A stretch of 64,000 nt of DNA from Roseihalotalea indica (GCF_022458895.1 NZ_JAINFL010000008.1:62001-126000); one strand, 5' to 3'. Counted from the first letter of the stretch, positions 19,599 to 28,735 are shown. The notes: generated by a model not told the origin, from the sequence alone. Numbers and translations are program-made.

Positions 19599-20009
19599 AT
19601 GAAAGCAAACCTAAGAAATGTTCAAAAGTATCGCTATTATTCAGAAGAGTTTAAGCAGCAACTGGTGCAAGAATTTGAGAGCGGTCGTTACAGTATCGGA
19701 CAATTAGAGAAGTTGTACGGTATTCGCCATCAACTAATCTATCGGTGGGTTTATAAATATTCGCAGTTCAATGAAAAAGGGTATAGAATCGTGGAACATC
19801 AAGCCAGCAGTAGTAAGAAAATCAATGAACTTCAATCTCGCATCCAAGAGCTAGAGGCTCTGGTAGGCCGAAAGCAGATCACGATAGAGTATTTGGAAAA
19901 GATGATTGACCTGGCTCAGGGCGAATTAGGGATAGATATTAAAAAAAATTACAACACCCTACCCTACAGTGGTTCAAAGAACACAAACAGGAAAGGAGAT
20001 TCAGTATGA
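19599..20009 (+). CDS. IS3-family transposase OrfA (helix-turn-helix protein)
   Basis: 136 aa. Residues about 10-55 form a helix-turn-helix (YSEEFKQQLVQEFESG, SIGQLEKLYGIRHQLIYRWV), followed by a coiled-coil/leucine-zipper stretch at about 70-112 (INELQSRIQELEALVGRKQI). This is the DNA-binding half of an IS3 transposase. Its stop overlaps the OrfB start as ATGA. The sequence AAAGGAGA just before the OrfB ATG is a clear Shine-Dalgarno site, uncommon in this genome, which suggests coupled translation rather than the classical -1 frameshift. Confidence 0.9.
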   Translation: MKANLRNVQKYRYYSEEFKQQLVQEFESGRYSIGQLEKLYGIRHQLIYRWVYKYSQFNEKGYRIVEHQASSSKKINELQSRIQELEALVGRKQITIEYLEKMIDLAQGELGIDIKKNYNTLPYSGSKNTNRKGDSV

Positions 20010-20856
20010 ATGCCTTGTATCAAAGTGTAGCAATCAGCAAACAAGCGGTCTATCAGTATGCTAAGCGACAACAGCTGTTTGATCAGCAGGTGAGTCAATT
20101 GATCCTAGAAGCGGATGAGTTGCGTCGGCAACACCCGGGTTGTGGACTGGAAAAGATGTACTATACCCTTCAGCCCACATTTATCGGGCGGGATCGTTTT
20201 ATAGAACTAATGATGTCGCTGGGTTATCGCCTAAAGAAAAAGAAGAACTATCGGCGCACCACCCTGGCTTCTCGGATTTACTACCCCAATCTGATCCAGG
20301 GCCTGCAAGTAGATGGGCCTTCTCAACTGTGGCAGTCCGATATCACTTATATCATGGTAGGAGAGCGTTACTACTACGCCGTTTTTCTATTGGATGTCTA
20401 CACGAAGGAAGTAGTAGGCTATCAGGTGTCGGATCATATGCGGGCTACAGCCAATCTATCAGCCTTGGAAATGGCACTCAAAGCACACAAAGCTCCCAAG
20501 ATCCATCATTCTGACCGAGGCAGTCAATATTTATATCATAAGTATATTGGCCTGCTTAAACACAAGGGGTGCCAACCGCGCGGCGGCCGCTGAGTATGTG
20601 TTTATCGGCCCCGGAGAATGCGTATGCCGAACGTATCAATCGAACAATTAAAGAAGAGTATCTAGATCACTGGAAGCCAAAAGATTTCAGCCAATTACGG
20701 CGCTATACCAAGAAGGCGGTCAATCACTACAATGCTCAAAGACCCCATAATCATTTGGGAAGAATGTCCCCGATGGTCTTTGAGCAGTATTGGGCATCTT
20801 TAAGCAGGAAACAAAGACCAATCGTTACTATTTTTAACCATGAAACCAATTCTTAA
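20006..20856 (+). pseudogene. IS3-family transposase OrfB, DDE integrase, frameshifted by a 14-nt insertion
   Basis: The first part (20006-20593) has the HTH_21-like start and an rve integrase core: Asp112 in LWQSDITYI and Asp170 in HHSDRGSQY, then runs out of frame after KHKGCQ. The reading resumes in the +2 frame as LSMCLSAPENAYAERINRT, which carries the catalytic Glu, and ends with HYNAQRPHNHLGRMSP and a TAA at 20856. Removing the 14 bases at 20576-20589 (CCGCGCGGCGGCCG) restores one 278-codon frame with the spacing expected of the family. As it stands the transposase should be dead. Confidence 0.88.
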
Positions 20857-20885
20857 AACGGTCAACCCTATTCAGGGATGTACAG

Positions 20886-21053
20886 GTGGAAGGTATAAGA
20901 TGCGGGAAGCAGGGAGCGGTTGGCCGGTGACTATTAGTGGGGAATAGGTAATCGTGAGGAGTTGTGGTTTGGATATTTCTATCAAACAACCATTACCTAT
21001 CTCCCGCATTCAGCCAACCGCCTCCTGCCTACCATTTATACTTCAATATACCG
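20886..21053. repeat. Imperfect palindromic element of about 165 bp beside the IS
   Basis: The left arm (about 20889-20952: GGTATAAGATGCGGGAAGC, AGGGAGCGGTTGG, GGAATAGGTAAT) pairs imperfectly with the right arm (about 20992-21053: ATTACCTATCTCCCGCAT, CCAACCGCCTCCTGCC, TTTATACTTC). An inner stem, GTTGTGGTTTG with CAAACAAC, extends the fold. The right arm contains the stop codon of the minus-strand PHP gene. It may be a relative of the dispersed palindromic family seen elsewhere, and it could work as a two-way terminator. Confidence 0.6.
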
Positions 21054-22236
21054 GTTGCGTCCAGGCAGTTTTGGTGTCGCCGGGTTGGTAGGGGTTTTCC
21101 TGGGGTTTATCGGAGATGATCTTGGCTCGCACGTAGAGGTCGTTATCGGCTAAGGGGTACGAGGCTTCGGTTCCTTCCACTTCCTTCAGTAGCTGACCCA
21201 TCTGCTCTCGCGGGGCTCCCTGTTTGGTTCCCCAGAACTGAATGCGGTAGTTAACGCCACTTTCCGGTTGCACTTTTATAGTTAAGGTCTTGCTTTTGAA
21301 GACTACGTTTTCCAGCATTACGCCGGTGCTACCGTAGAAGTTGCCGGCTTCCATTGCGGTGACGATGGCTTCAGGTGTGAGTTCATCGGCCTGCACCATT
21401 ACCCAGCCCCGCCCGGGATTACTTTTCTCCCCGTTAAACTCATGGTAGCTGTGCGAATCGTCTACGGCCAGTCCGTACATAACAGGTTTTCCCCCTTTTA
21501 GGTAGTTAGTAATCAGTATGTCCCAGATGGCTTCGGTGCCTAGTCGGGTGTCGTCTCCGTAGTTATGCACCAGCGGGTGGCCATTGTATACCTCAAAAAA
21601 ACGCTCGCCCGTCAGGGGCAGCATGTCGTCTACCGTGATGGCCCAGCCAAAATTAGGATGGTTGATATGCGGGAACATGGGCTGCCCTGTCCGTTTGCGC
21701 TGGGCCTGCACCTGGTTGATGTTGTTTTGCATCACCTCGGTCACACTGCTGCCCCCTTCCGGCTCGATCAGCTCCTTGATATTGGTAGCGTTCATATGGA
21801 TGGGCTTCCCCTCGTAGCCATCGGTAATCTCTTCGGACTTGATGATCAGAAACGCACCCGGCTCCTCAAATCGGGGACGGTACTCTTCCAGCGTCTTCAG
21901 CTTTACTTCAACGCGTCCTTCGTCGTTCTTCTGGTAGGTTACCCAGTCTTCACCATACTTTTCCAGGTACTTCTCAAAGCTTTGCCGGGCCGTTTCGGTA
22001 TCAGGCATCAGTTTCCAGAACTCTCCGGCGGCCAGTATATTATGATCAGATAAGGCAATGAAGTCGTAATTGTGCGTTTTGTACCAGTCGATAATCATCT
22101 CGGGAAAGTCGTCACCATCGCTCCAGTAAGAGTGGGTGTGCAGGTTGCCCCGGTACCATTGCTGGCTGAAGGCGGAATCAGTGAACAGGCACATAAAGAA
22201 CAGACAGGCAGCGGAAGAAATAAATAAGCGGTTCAT
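21043..22236 (-). CDS. Secreted PHP-domain metallohydrolase
   Basis: 397 aa from the ATG at 22236; a longer frame exists, but this start gives a signal peptide (MNRLFISSAACLFF, cut about residue 24). The PHP domain begins at once: NLHTHSYWSDGDD supplies His33, His35 and Asp40, FIALSDHN supplies Asp64 and His65, and HINHPNFGW and VDDSHSYHEF give further metal ligands. Members hydrolyse phosphoesters or related bonds with two or three metals; the substrate is unknown. It lies 17 bases behind the isochorismatase-like gene and is probably cotranscribed with it. Confidence 0.82.
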   Translation of the reverse strand: MNRLFISSAACLFFMCLFTDSAFSQQWYRGNLHTHSYWSDGDDFPEMIIDWYKTHNYDFIALSDHNILAAGEFWKLMPDTETARQSFEKYLEKYGEDWVTYQKNDEGRVEVKLKTLEEYRPRFEEPGAFLIIKSEEITDGYEGKPIHMNATNIKELIEPEGGSSVTEVMQNNINQVQAQRKRTGQPMFPHINHPNFGWAITVDDMLPLTGERFFEVYNGHPLVHNYGDDTRLGTEAIWDILITNYLKGGKPVMYGLAVDDSHSYHEFNGEKSNPGRGWVMVQADELTPEAIVTAMEAGNFYGSTGVMLENVVFKSKTLTIKVQPESGVNYRIQFWGTKQGAPREQMGQLLKEVEGTEASYPLADNDLYVRAKIISDKPQENPYQPGDTKTAWTQPVY

Positions 22237-22253
22237 GTAGTATGGTTTGGCGG

Positions 22254-22802
22254 TTAGTTCGGTCGTGAGAAAATTGCAGAAGAGGGAAAGACCCGGATGC
22301 GGTCTCGAGTCGGAGTCATATGCTGCCACACCCAGTTGTAGTGGGCAATCAATTGTTCAGCACTCCCGTGCGGACGGTCAGCCGTAGTATGCCCGTCCTG
22401 TACCACCGTCACCTCATAGTCGTGTACCAGTGCCGACTTCACTGTGGCATCCACGCAAAAATCAGTAGCACAGCCGGTAATGACCAGTTCATCCGCGCCA
22501 TGCTCCTCTAAGATTCGGTGCAGGTCAGACCGGTAAAAGGCATCATTCGCGGTCTTCGGGACGATCAGGTCACTAGTACTTATTTCCAGTTCGGGCAGTA
22601 GTTCCCAGGGCTCAGTACCGGGTAGGCATTCTCCTTCTTTGCTTCCATCGTGCTGAACAAATACTACAGGGTATTTTTCTTGCCGGAACTGCTGACTCAA
22701 TGCATTGATGCGTTTAATTACTCCGGCCGCATCAAAGCGAAAGGTGCGGGGAGTAAAAGATACTTTCTGCATGTCAATGACTATCAAGGCTTTGAGACTC
22801 AT
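22254..22802 (-). CDS. Isochorismatase-like cysteine hydrolase
   Basis: 182 aa, cytoplasmic. The family triad is visible: Asp10 in LIVIDMQ, Lys83 in IVPKTANDAFY and Cys116 in ITGCATDFCVDATV, with the preceding cis-peptide region at VITGCATD. The family includes nicotinamidases, ureidomalonases and isochorismatases; nothing here decides among them, and the metal-binding pattern of nicotinamidases (DxHxxxH) is not evident. It is the first gene of a two-gene minus-strand unit with the PHP hydrolase and is divergent from GH92. Confidence 0.85.
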   Translation of the reverse strand: MSLKALIVIDMQKVSFTPRTFRFDAAGVIKRINALSQQFRQEKYPVVFVQHDGSKEGECLPGTEPWELLPELEISTSDLIVPKTANDAFYRSDLHRILEEHGADELVITGCATDFCVDATVKSALVHDYEVTVVQDGHTTADRPHGSAEQLIAHYNWVWQHMTPTRDRIRVFPSSAIFSRPN

Positions 22803-22909
22803 CTCAGGCGTGGTCAGGGATTAGAGAACGCGGTGTCTACCGGCTAATTTGGTTAATTGTACAGAATGACGGAAATTATCGGGGTTAAATTTCTGTTAGC
22901 AACCGCCGT

Positions 22910-25243
22910 ATGACCACTCGCCTCTCTAATTATTTCCTGTTTTTTAGCGTTCTTCTCTTCTCCGCTTGTAGTAAGCACGACGATGAACCCTACATCCCGG
23001 TTCCTCCGCTCTCTTACGTAAACCCTCTGATTGGCACGGCACCCAGCACAACCGAAACCGCCCAACTGCACAGCGAGGCAGGCTCCGAATTACGCGGCCA
23101 GACCTTCCCCGCCACGGGGGTTCCGTTCGGCATGACCCAATGGACACCCCAGACCCGGGCTACCGAAGAAAAGTGCCTGTCACCCTACTATTATCAAGAT
23201 TCCCTGATGCAAGGCTTTCGCGGCTCTCGCTGGATGAGCGGCTCCTGCACCCAGGACTACGGCAGTGTTACCATTATGCCTACGACCGGAGCAGTGCGGG
23301 TACAAGCCAACGAACGAGCCTCTTCCTTCTCTCACGATACCGAAATCACCACCCCTTCGTACTACGCGGTTACCTTAGCTGATTACCAGATACGCGCCGA
23401 AGTAACCGCTACTTCCCGAGCGGCCCTGCTACGTTTTACCCCCGAAGAAGATTCTATTAACCTGATTATTGAGCCGAACAGCGATGAAGGCGAAGGCTTT
23501 ATTGAGATCTTTCCCGAGCGTAATGAAATTGTTGGGTTTAACCCGGTGCACCGCATCTACCAGGGCTGGGGCGAGTCGGCAGGTTTTAGCGGGTACTTCG
23601 TCATTCAGGTAGAGAATGGGTTTACCGATTATGGCGTATGGCGCGGCACATCAGTGCAGGAGCAGGTGAAAAAGACCGAAGGAAAGGGAGAAGGGATTGG
23701 CGCCTATGTGCGATTGGCTGCGGAAGATGCCGCCAACGTGAAAGTGGGAACGTCCTTTACCAGCATCAACCAGGCTCGCAAGAACCTGACCACCGAAATT
23801 CCCCACTGGGGCTTTGAACACGTACGCGACAGCTCGGAAGCTATCTGGCAGGATCAACTGAATAAAGTAAAGATCCGGGGTGGTACGAATGAGGAAAAGA
23901 CAATGTTCTACACCGCCCTCTACCACGCCATGTTACTGCCTCGTGTCTTCAGTGATGCCGACGGTGCCTACCTGGGGTTTGGCGGCAGCAAGAAGGTGTA
24001 CCTGGCTGAAGACTTCGACTACTACGCCGACTTTTCTATGTGGGATACCTTCCGGGGAGTACACCCCCTGCAAACGCTCCTAAACCCCAAACGCTCGGCC
24101 GACATGGTGCAGTCGCTGCTGAAGAAAGCCGAGCAAGGCGGCTGGCTGCCTATCTTCCCCGCCTGGAACAGTTATACCTCCGCCATGATCGGCGACCACG
24201 CCATTGCCATGATCGGTGATGCCTGGATGAAAAATATCGACCGTTTTGACCAGGAGCTGGCCTACCAGGTGATGCGCAAAAATGCCTTTGAAGCTAACAC
24301 CGATACTGCCAGTTACCGCAACGGACAAGGGCGACGGGCGATGGAATCATACTTGCAGTACGGCTACATCCCTCTGGAAGACAGCGTGCCCGACTCCTTC
24401 CATCAGAAAGAACAAACCTCCCGCACCCTGGAATATGCGTTTGATGATTTTGTATTGTCGCAGGTAGCCAGAAAACTGGGGAAAGAGGAAGACTATGAGG
24501 CCCTACACCAGCGTGCCAAGAACTGGCAGTACGTCTTCGACACCACCACCGGCTATGCCCGCGGCCGCCACACCAACGGCGACTGGTACGAACCCTTTGA
24601 CCCGGTAGCCTCCCGTGCCCCCTTTATCACCGAAGGCTCACCCTTCCAGTACACCTGGTACGTGCCTCACGATGCCGCCGGACTGATGAAAGCCATGGGC
24701 GGGAAAGAGCGCTACATTCAGCGGCTGGATACCCTTTTTGATCAGCGTTATTACTGGCACGGTAATGAACCCGGTCACCAGACGGTTTATATGTACGCCT
24801 ACGCCGGAGCTCCCTGGAAAACCCAGCAGCGGGTACGCGATATTATCCACGAAGAATACAGTGCCGCTCCCGGTGGCCTCAGCGGTAACGAAGATGCCGG
24901 ACAAATGTCGGCCTGGTTGGTATTCAGTATGATGGGCTTTTATCCGGTTGCCCCCGGTATGCCTTACTACGTGCTGGGCAGCCCTACTTTCAATGAAGTA
25001 ACCATCACGGTCGATGAGCAACCGTTTACCATTCGGGCTGAGAATAACTCCGCCGAGAATCGCTACATACAGTCAGCCAGCCTAGATGGTGAACCGTTCA
25101 ACCGCGCTTACATCTGGCACCGGGAGATTGTAGCGGGAGGCACCCTGGTACTGGAAATGGGCCAGGAACCTAACAAAGCCTGGGCGAGCGAAGAAGTGCC
25201 CCCTTCTATGGATACGATTGATCAAATGAACAGTGCCGAATGA
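22910..25243 (+). CDS. GH92-family alpha-mannosidase-like lipoprotein
   Basis: 777 aa. The signal ends LFSACSK with Cys20 as lipidation site, so it is an outer-membrane or periplasmic lipoprotein. Residues about 35-280 form the N-terminal beta sandwich (YVNPLIGTAP, GQTFPATGVPFGMTQWTP) and about 300-760 the alpha/alpha toroid. GH92 signatures are FSMWDTFRGVHPL, TEGSPFQYTWYVPHD with the probable catalytic acid Glu575, and PGGLSGNEDAGQMSAWLVFS (Glu661-Asp662). GH92 enzymes are calcium-dependent exo-mannosidases acting on N-glycans or mannans. The stop overlaps the next gene's ATG as ATGA. Confidence 0.93.
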   Translation: MTTRLSNYFLFFSVLLFSACSKHDDEPYIPVPPLSYVNPLIGTAPSTTETAQLHSEAGSELRGQTFPATGVPFGMTQWTPQTRATEEKCLSPYYYQDSLMQGFRGSRWMSGSCTQDYGSVTIMPTTGAVRVQANERASSFSHDTEITTPSYYAVTLADYQIRAEVTATSRAALLRFTPEEDSINLIIEPNSDEGEGFIEIFPERNEIVGFNPVHRIYQGWGESAGFSGYFVIQVENGFTDYGVWRGTSVQEQVKKTEGKGEGIGAYVRLAAEDAANVKVGTSFTSINQARKNLTTEIPHWGFEHVRDSSEAIWQDQLNKVKIRGGTNEEKTMFYTALYHAMLLPRVFSDADGAYLGFGGSKKVYLAEDFDYYADFSMWDTFRGVHPLQTLLNPKRSADMVQSLLKKAEQGGWLPIFPAWNSYTSAMIGDHAIAMIGDAWMKNIDRFDQELAYQVMRKNAFEANTDTASYRNGQGRRAMESYLQYGYIPLEDSVPDSFHQKEQTSRTLEYAFDDFVLSQVARKLGKEEDYEALHQRAKNWQYVFDTTTGYARGRHTNGDWYEPFDPVASRAPFITEGSPFQYTWYVPHDAAGLMKAMGGKERYIQRLDTLFDQRYYWHGNEPGHQTVYMYAYAGAPWKTQQRVRDIIHEEYSAAPGGLSGNEDAGQMSAWLVFSMMGFYPVAPGMPYYVLGSPTFNEVTITVDEQPFTIRAENNSAENRYIQSASLDGEPFNRAYIWHREIVAGGTLVLEMGQEPNKAWASEEVPPSMDTIDQMNSAE

Positions 25244-26502
25244 AGAAACTTTGGACAAAGGAAGATGACCGCAGAAATGCTCAAAAATTGCTAGATGAAC
25301 TGTTATTGTATGTTAATGATTTAGATAGTCCTTACTGCTTTCTTATTAAGAAAGAACTAAGTGCTTCTTTTTGTAGTAAAGAAAAGTCTAAAAAAATAGA
25401 TGAAGGATGGATTGATTCAGCCCTATTAAAGTTGAAGACTGAGAATAAAGAAACTATAGAAGATTTTGAGAAAATATATTCATCAGTAAAAGCTTCAATT
25501 CACCGAAAGAATAATAAACCTAAAAAGCACTGGTCCCTGTTTATTCCTTTTAATCTTGAAACCGAAATAACTAAAATATCAGTACTAGGAAAAATTTTCT
25601 ATATCGTAAAAAAGTTGGACTTGCTATCTGAAGATGATGTTATTAAATCTTTAAAGGAGCGGATCCCTCCCTCCAAAGTTCTACCGCGCGATAAAGACAA
25701 ATATATTGAGCAACTTCCAAAGTACTTCTTGAAAACAGAAGTTTATGCTTTAGAACATCAATCTTTATGGAAAGAAGTAGAGAAATATTACGATTTGATA
25801 CGAGGAATTGTTGACTTCTCTATGCATCATGGTGTAGGCCCAGATCCTCTTAGGGAATATAAAAAAGATTTCAGGAAAAGAACGTTCTTAGAATTACCGG
25901 ACTTAGCAATAGCAAGGGATGAAAACAATGAATTAGAAGTACTGCCTCTGACACCTGATTGTAAGCAAGACATTAAACCTGCTAAGCTCAACGCGACCGC
26001 TGAAAGTAATTTTGTTTTTGTTACCAAGTTAGTATCCTTCTTAAATGATGATGAAAACTCCATAGAAGCATTAATTGCTGATTGCCTCCGCCTTTACGGT
26101 CAAGCTATGGATGCCATACATGATCATCAGGCATTTCTTAGTCTTTGGCAATTGGCTGAACGTATTACCTATTCTAAATCTTTTCATGGTAATTCTGAAG
26201 AAGTAGCTAGAAGGCTAAATTTATTTAACAAGAGTAAACTACCGGGTTCTAATAGTAAATATGTATTAAAGGAATTTGCAGATCAGCGTAATAAAATTGT
26301 TCATAAAGGAATCCATGAAGTATACGAAGATGAAATAATTGTCTTAAGACTAATTTGCGAAATGGCATTAGATTGGATAATGCACAATAAAGATCAAATT
26401 AAAACAGAAGAGCACCTTCAAGCATATTACAATCTAATAGAACTTACCAATTACGAGAAAGAAATATATTCTTTCGTTGAAGCTGAGAGGAAGAAGATGT
26501 AA
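25240..26502 (+). CDS. AT-rich protein with a C-terminal HEPN-type RNxxxH motif
   Basis: 420 aa, charged, no signal or membrane segment. It is plainly more A+T-rich than its neighbours, with AAA, GAA, TTA and ATT codons dominating. The last 100 residues read as helices around ADQRNKIVHKGIHEVYEDE; Arg350 and His355 form an Rx4H motif, the RNase signature of HEPN domains (Apea-like HEPN type). The preceding three quarters show no domain I know. HEPN proteins are often RNases in toxin-antitoxin and antiviral systems, but no antitoxin gene is next to it. It begins four bases inside the GH92 gene end. Foreign origin is likely; function is inferred. Confidence 0.7.
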   Translation: MKKLWTKEDDRRNAQKLLDELLLYVNDLDSPYCFLIKKELSASFCSKEKSKKIDEGWIDSALLKLKTENKETIEDFEKIYSSVKASIHRKNNKPKKHWSLFIPFNLETEITKISVLGKIFYIVKKLDLLSEDDVIKSLKERIPPSKVLPRDKDKYIEQLPKYFLKTEVYALEHQSLWKEVEKYYDLIRGIVDFSMHHGVGPDPLREYKKDFRKRTFLELPDLAIARDENNELEVLPLTPDCKQDIKPAKLNATAESNFVFVTKLVSFLNDDENSIEALIADCLRLYGQAMDAIHDHQAFLSLWQLAERITYSKSFHGNSEEVARRLNLFNKSKLPGSNSKYVLKEFADQRNKIVHKGIHEVYEDEIIVLRLICEMALDWIMHNKDQIKTEEHLQAYYNLIELTNYEKEIYSFVEAERKKM

Positions 26503-26521
26503 AATTATTCCTGAAAACCCC

Positions 26522-26660
26522 TAATCTGGCGCGCGCTTGCAACGCGTGCCCTCCACTTAGAAGCTGATCACTACCCTAGCCTGAGTATTTTAAGCGGTTC
26601 TTTAACGTTCAGAAGAACATATCTCGTCAAGGTACGCGTTATAAACGCGCACTAGGTAAG
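26522..26660. repeat. Imperfect palindromic element with CGCGC-rich arms
   Basis: The left arm TCTGGCGCGCGCTTGCAACG (from 26525) pairs imperfectly with the right arm at 26628-26660, whose complement reads CTAGTGCGCGTTTATAACGC. About 75 bases of AT-richer DNA lie between the arms. It follows the HEPN-motif gene directly and has the look of a small non-autonomous mobile element or its remnant. Confidence 0.5.
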
Positions 26661-26697
26661 GTAAGTAACTGGACATATTTACATTAAACGATAGAAT

Positions 26698-26790
26698 CGT
26701 CATTGCGAGGAATGAAACCATCTTGGAGCGATGACGAAGCAATCTCCTGCTCGAGCAGGAGACTGCCACGCCTATCGGCTCGCAATGATG
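26698..26790. repeat. Small palindromic repeat (CGTCATTGCGAG type)
   Basis: The ends CGTCATTGCGAG and CTCGCAATGATG are inverted copies, and inside them GCAATCTCCTGCTC meets GAGCAGGAGACTGC as a second palindrome. Elements starting GTCATTGCGAG with GCAATCTC inside are a well-known dispersed palindromic repeat type in many bacteria. The rest of the 26503-26902 gap holds no gene. Confidence 0.7.
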
Positions 26791-26902
26791 TAAAAGTAAT
26801 ACTGTCTTCGTACTTATTTGTATTTGGGAGATGACGATTGCCCTGTCCATAGCAACAAGGCTTCAACCCCAAATGAATACCTCTTCCTGATGTACAAGAG
26901 AA

Positions 26903-28528
26903 TTAGTTCGACGCTTCCTGGTACATGTCGATGTACTTCTGGTCCAATTCTTTGGAGTCTTTATACTTCGCTCGGAGTTCCTCCAGTTGTAGCTTAAGCC
27001 GGTCGACAATTCCGCTGTATTCCGGATCATTGTAGACGTTGTGCATCTCCCGGGGGTCTTTTTTGCGATCGTAGAGCTCCCATTCGTCTACATCATAGTA
27101 AAAGTGCACCAGTTTGTAGTCCTCCGTTACGATGCCATAGTGCCGCTTGACCATGTGCACGGCCGGATACTCGTAGTAATGGTAGTAGACGGCATCGCGG
27201 AAGTTGGCAGTATCGCCTTTAAACAGGGGAATCAGACTTTCGCCCTGCATATCGGAGGGAACCTCAATTCCGGCTGCTTCCAGAAAGGTTGGGGCAAAAT
27301 CGAGATTCTGCACCATCTGGGTATTCACCGAGCCACCTTCAATCACTCCCGGCCAGCGAACCAGCAGAGGGGTCTTAAATGATTCATCATAAATAAAACG
27401 TTTGTCAAACCAACCATGCTCGCCCAGATAAAAGCCCTGGTCAGAGGTATACACCACAATTGTATTTTCGGCCAGTCCGTGTTCGTTCAGGTAATCCAGC
27501 ACTCGGCCTACCCCTTCGTCTACTGCGGCAATGCTACCCAGATAATCCTGCATATAGCGTTGGTAGCGCCAGCGCATCAGGTCTTCCTGGCTCATATTTG
27601 GATAATTTTCTTTAAAGGCTTCGTTGATCGGATCATACACAGCATCCCATTCGGCCCGCTGTTCGGGGGTTTGGCGACCTACCTCACGGGCGTATGCATC
27701 CTTATCCCAGTCTTCCGTTTCGGGAATACCCAGTTCGTCCATCAGCTCCGGCCGTATTTTAGAGTCGCCCGCCCAGTTCATGTTTTTCAGCAGATTCATC
27801 TCCGCAGTTTTAGCCGCCGTGCCTCGGCCTTCGTAGTCATCAAACAGCGTTTCCGGCTCGGGGAAGGTTTTTTGCGTGTATTCTTTGTAATGACGCGGAG
27901 CTGGCAGCCACTCCCGGTGCGGAGCTTTATGCAGGTACATTAGCATAAACGGTTTGGTAGTATCGCGCTCAGATTCCATCCAGTCCAGCGTCATGTCGGT
28001 AATAATATCGGTGGTATACCCTTCTACCTGAATGTTACCCTCGTTTTTAGTGATAAAATCCGGGTTGTAATAGGTGCCCTGCCCCGGTAGAATCTTAAAC
28101 TGATCAAACCCTTTGGGGCTATTACCGAAATGCAGCTTTCCGAACATGGCTGTCTGGTAACCAGCCTGCTGAAATAGCTGAGGGAAGGTCATCTGGGTGG
28201 TATCGAACGGAAAGCGGTTATCAATTTTTCCATTCAGGTGGCTATGCTTTCCGGTCAGGATGACGGCGCGGGACGGGGCGCAGATAGAATTGGTCACACA
28301 GGCATTGGTAAACTTCATACCGCCCTGAGCGATACGATCAATGTGAGGAGTTTCAGTTAGCCGGTCGGAGTAGGCACTGATCGCCTGGTATGCGTGATCA
28401 TCCGACATAATAAATAAAATATTGGGGCGCTGGGGCGGTGTATCGGCTGACTCAGGGGTCGGCGATTGACAAGACCATACGGTGAGTGCCACGAAGGCGG
28501 CTAAGAGCAATTGCGTCAGGTTGTTCAT
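26903..28528 (-). CDS. Sulfatase lipoprotein (S1 type, formylglycine-dependent)
   Basis: 541 aa from the ATG at 28528 (a TTG two codons upstream is less likely). The signal peptide ends VWSCQS with Cys20, giving a lipoprotein. The alkaline-phosphatase-like core begins NILFIMSDDHAY with metal ligands Asp43 and Asp44. The sulfatase signature ICAPSRAVILTGK carries Cys83, the residue converted to formylglycine, in the Cys-type C-x-P-S-R form. GKLHFG and YTSDQGFYLGEHGWFDKR are further conserved parts. It removes sulfate esters from a carbohydrate. It is a single minus-strand gene convergent with the HEPN gene. Confidence 0.93.
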   Translation of the reverse strand: MNNLTQLLLAAFVALTVWSCQSPTPESADTPPQRPNILFIMSDDHAYQAISAYSDRLTETPHIDRIAQGGMKFTNACVTNSICAPSRAVILTGKHSHLNGKIDNRFPFDTTQMTFPQLFQQAGYQTAMFGKLHFGNSPKGFDQFKILPGQGTYYNPDFITKNEGNIQVEGYTTDIITDMTLDWMESERDTTKPFMLMYLHKAPHREWLPAPRHYKEYTQKTFPEPETLFDDYEGRGTAAKTAEMNLLKNMNWAGDSKIRPELMDELGIPETEDWDKDAYAREVGRQTPEQRAEWDAVYDPINEAFKENYPNMSQEDLMRWRYQRYMQDYLGSIAAVDEGVGRVLDYLNEHGLAENTIVVYTSDQGFYLGEHGWFDKRFIYDESFKTPLLVRWPGVIEGGSVNTQMVQNLDFAPTFLEAAGIEVPSDMQGESLIPLFKGDTANFRDAVYYHYYEYPAVHMVKRHYGIVTEDYKLVHFYYDVDEWELYDRKKDPREMHNVYNDPEYSGIVDRLKLQLEELRAKYKDSKELDQKYIDMYQEASN

Positions 28529-28735
28529 GTACAAGGTTATTTTTCACGTAATCTTGGTAGCCGGGGAGCTACGATTACAATAGTACACAGAATCTGCGGC
28601 ATTTGGTAAGGATTAAATAACAATCGGGATTGCAAGATGGTTGGAAAGAAGTATCCCGTATAATCGAAACAGACACGCCAGATTTTCTAATAGAATTCTT
28701 ACCTTTCGGGCAAAACTTTTTAATATCTGTTAATT

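Larger units (their letters stand above)
19557..20884 (+). mobile_element. IS3-family insertion sequence, 1328 bp, inactivated
   Basis: Terminal inverted repeats start TGTACGTCCCTGATATAGG on the left and, reading inwards from the right, TGTACATCCCTGAATAGG. The element begins TG and ends CA, as IS3 members do, and is flanked on both sides by GGT (19554-19556 and 20885-20887), a likely 3-bp target duplication. It carries orfA and orfB in the usual order. It has inserted into a G-rich low-complexity run behind the NTF2-like gene. The good ends and target duplication suggest a fairly recent insertion, but orfB is broken by a 14-nt insertion. Confidence 0.9.
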
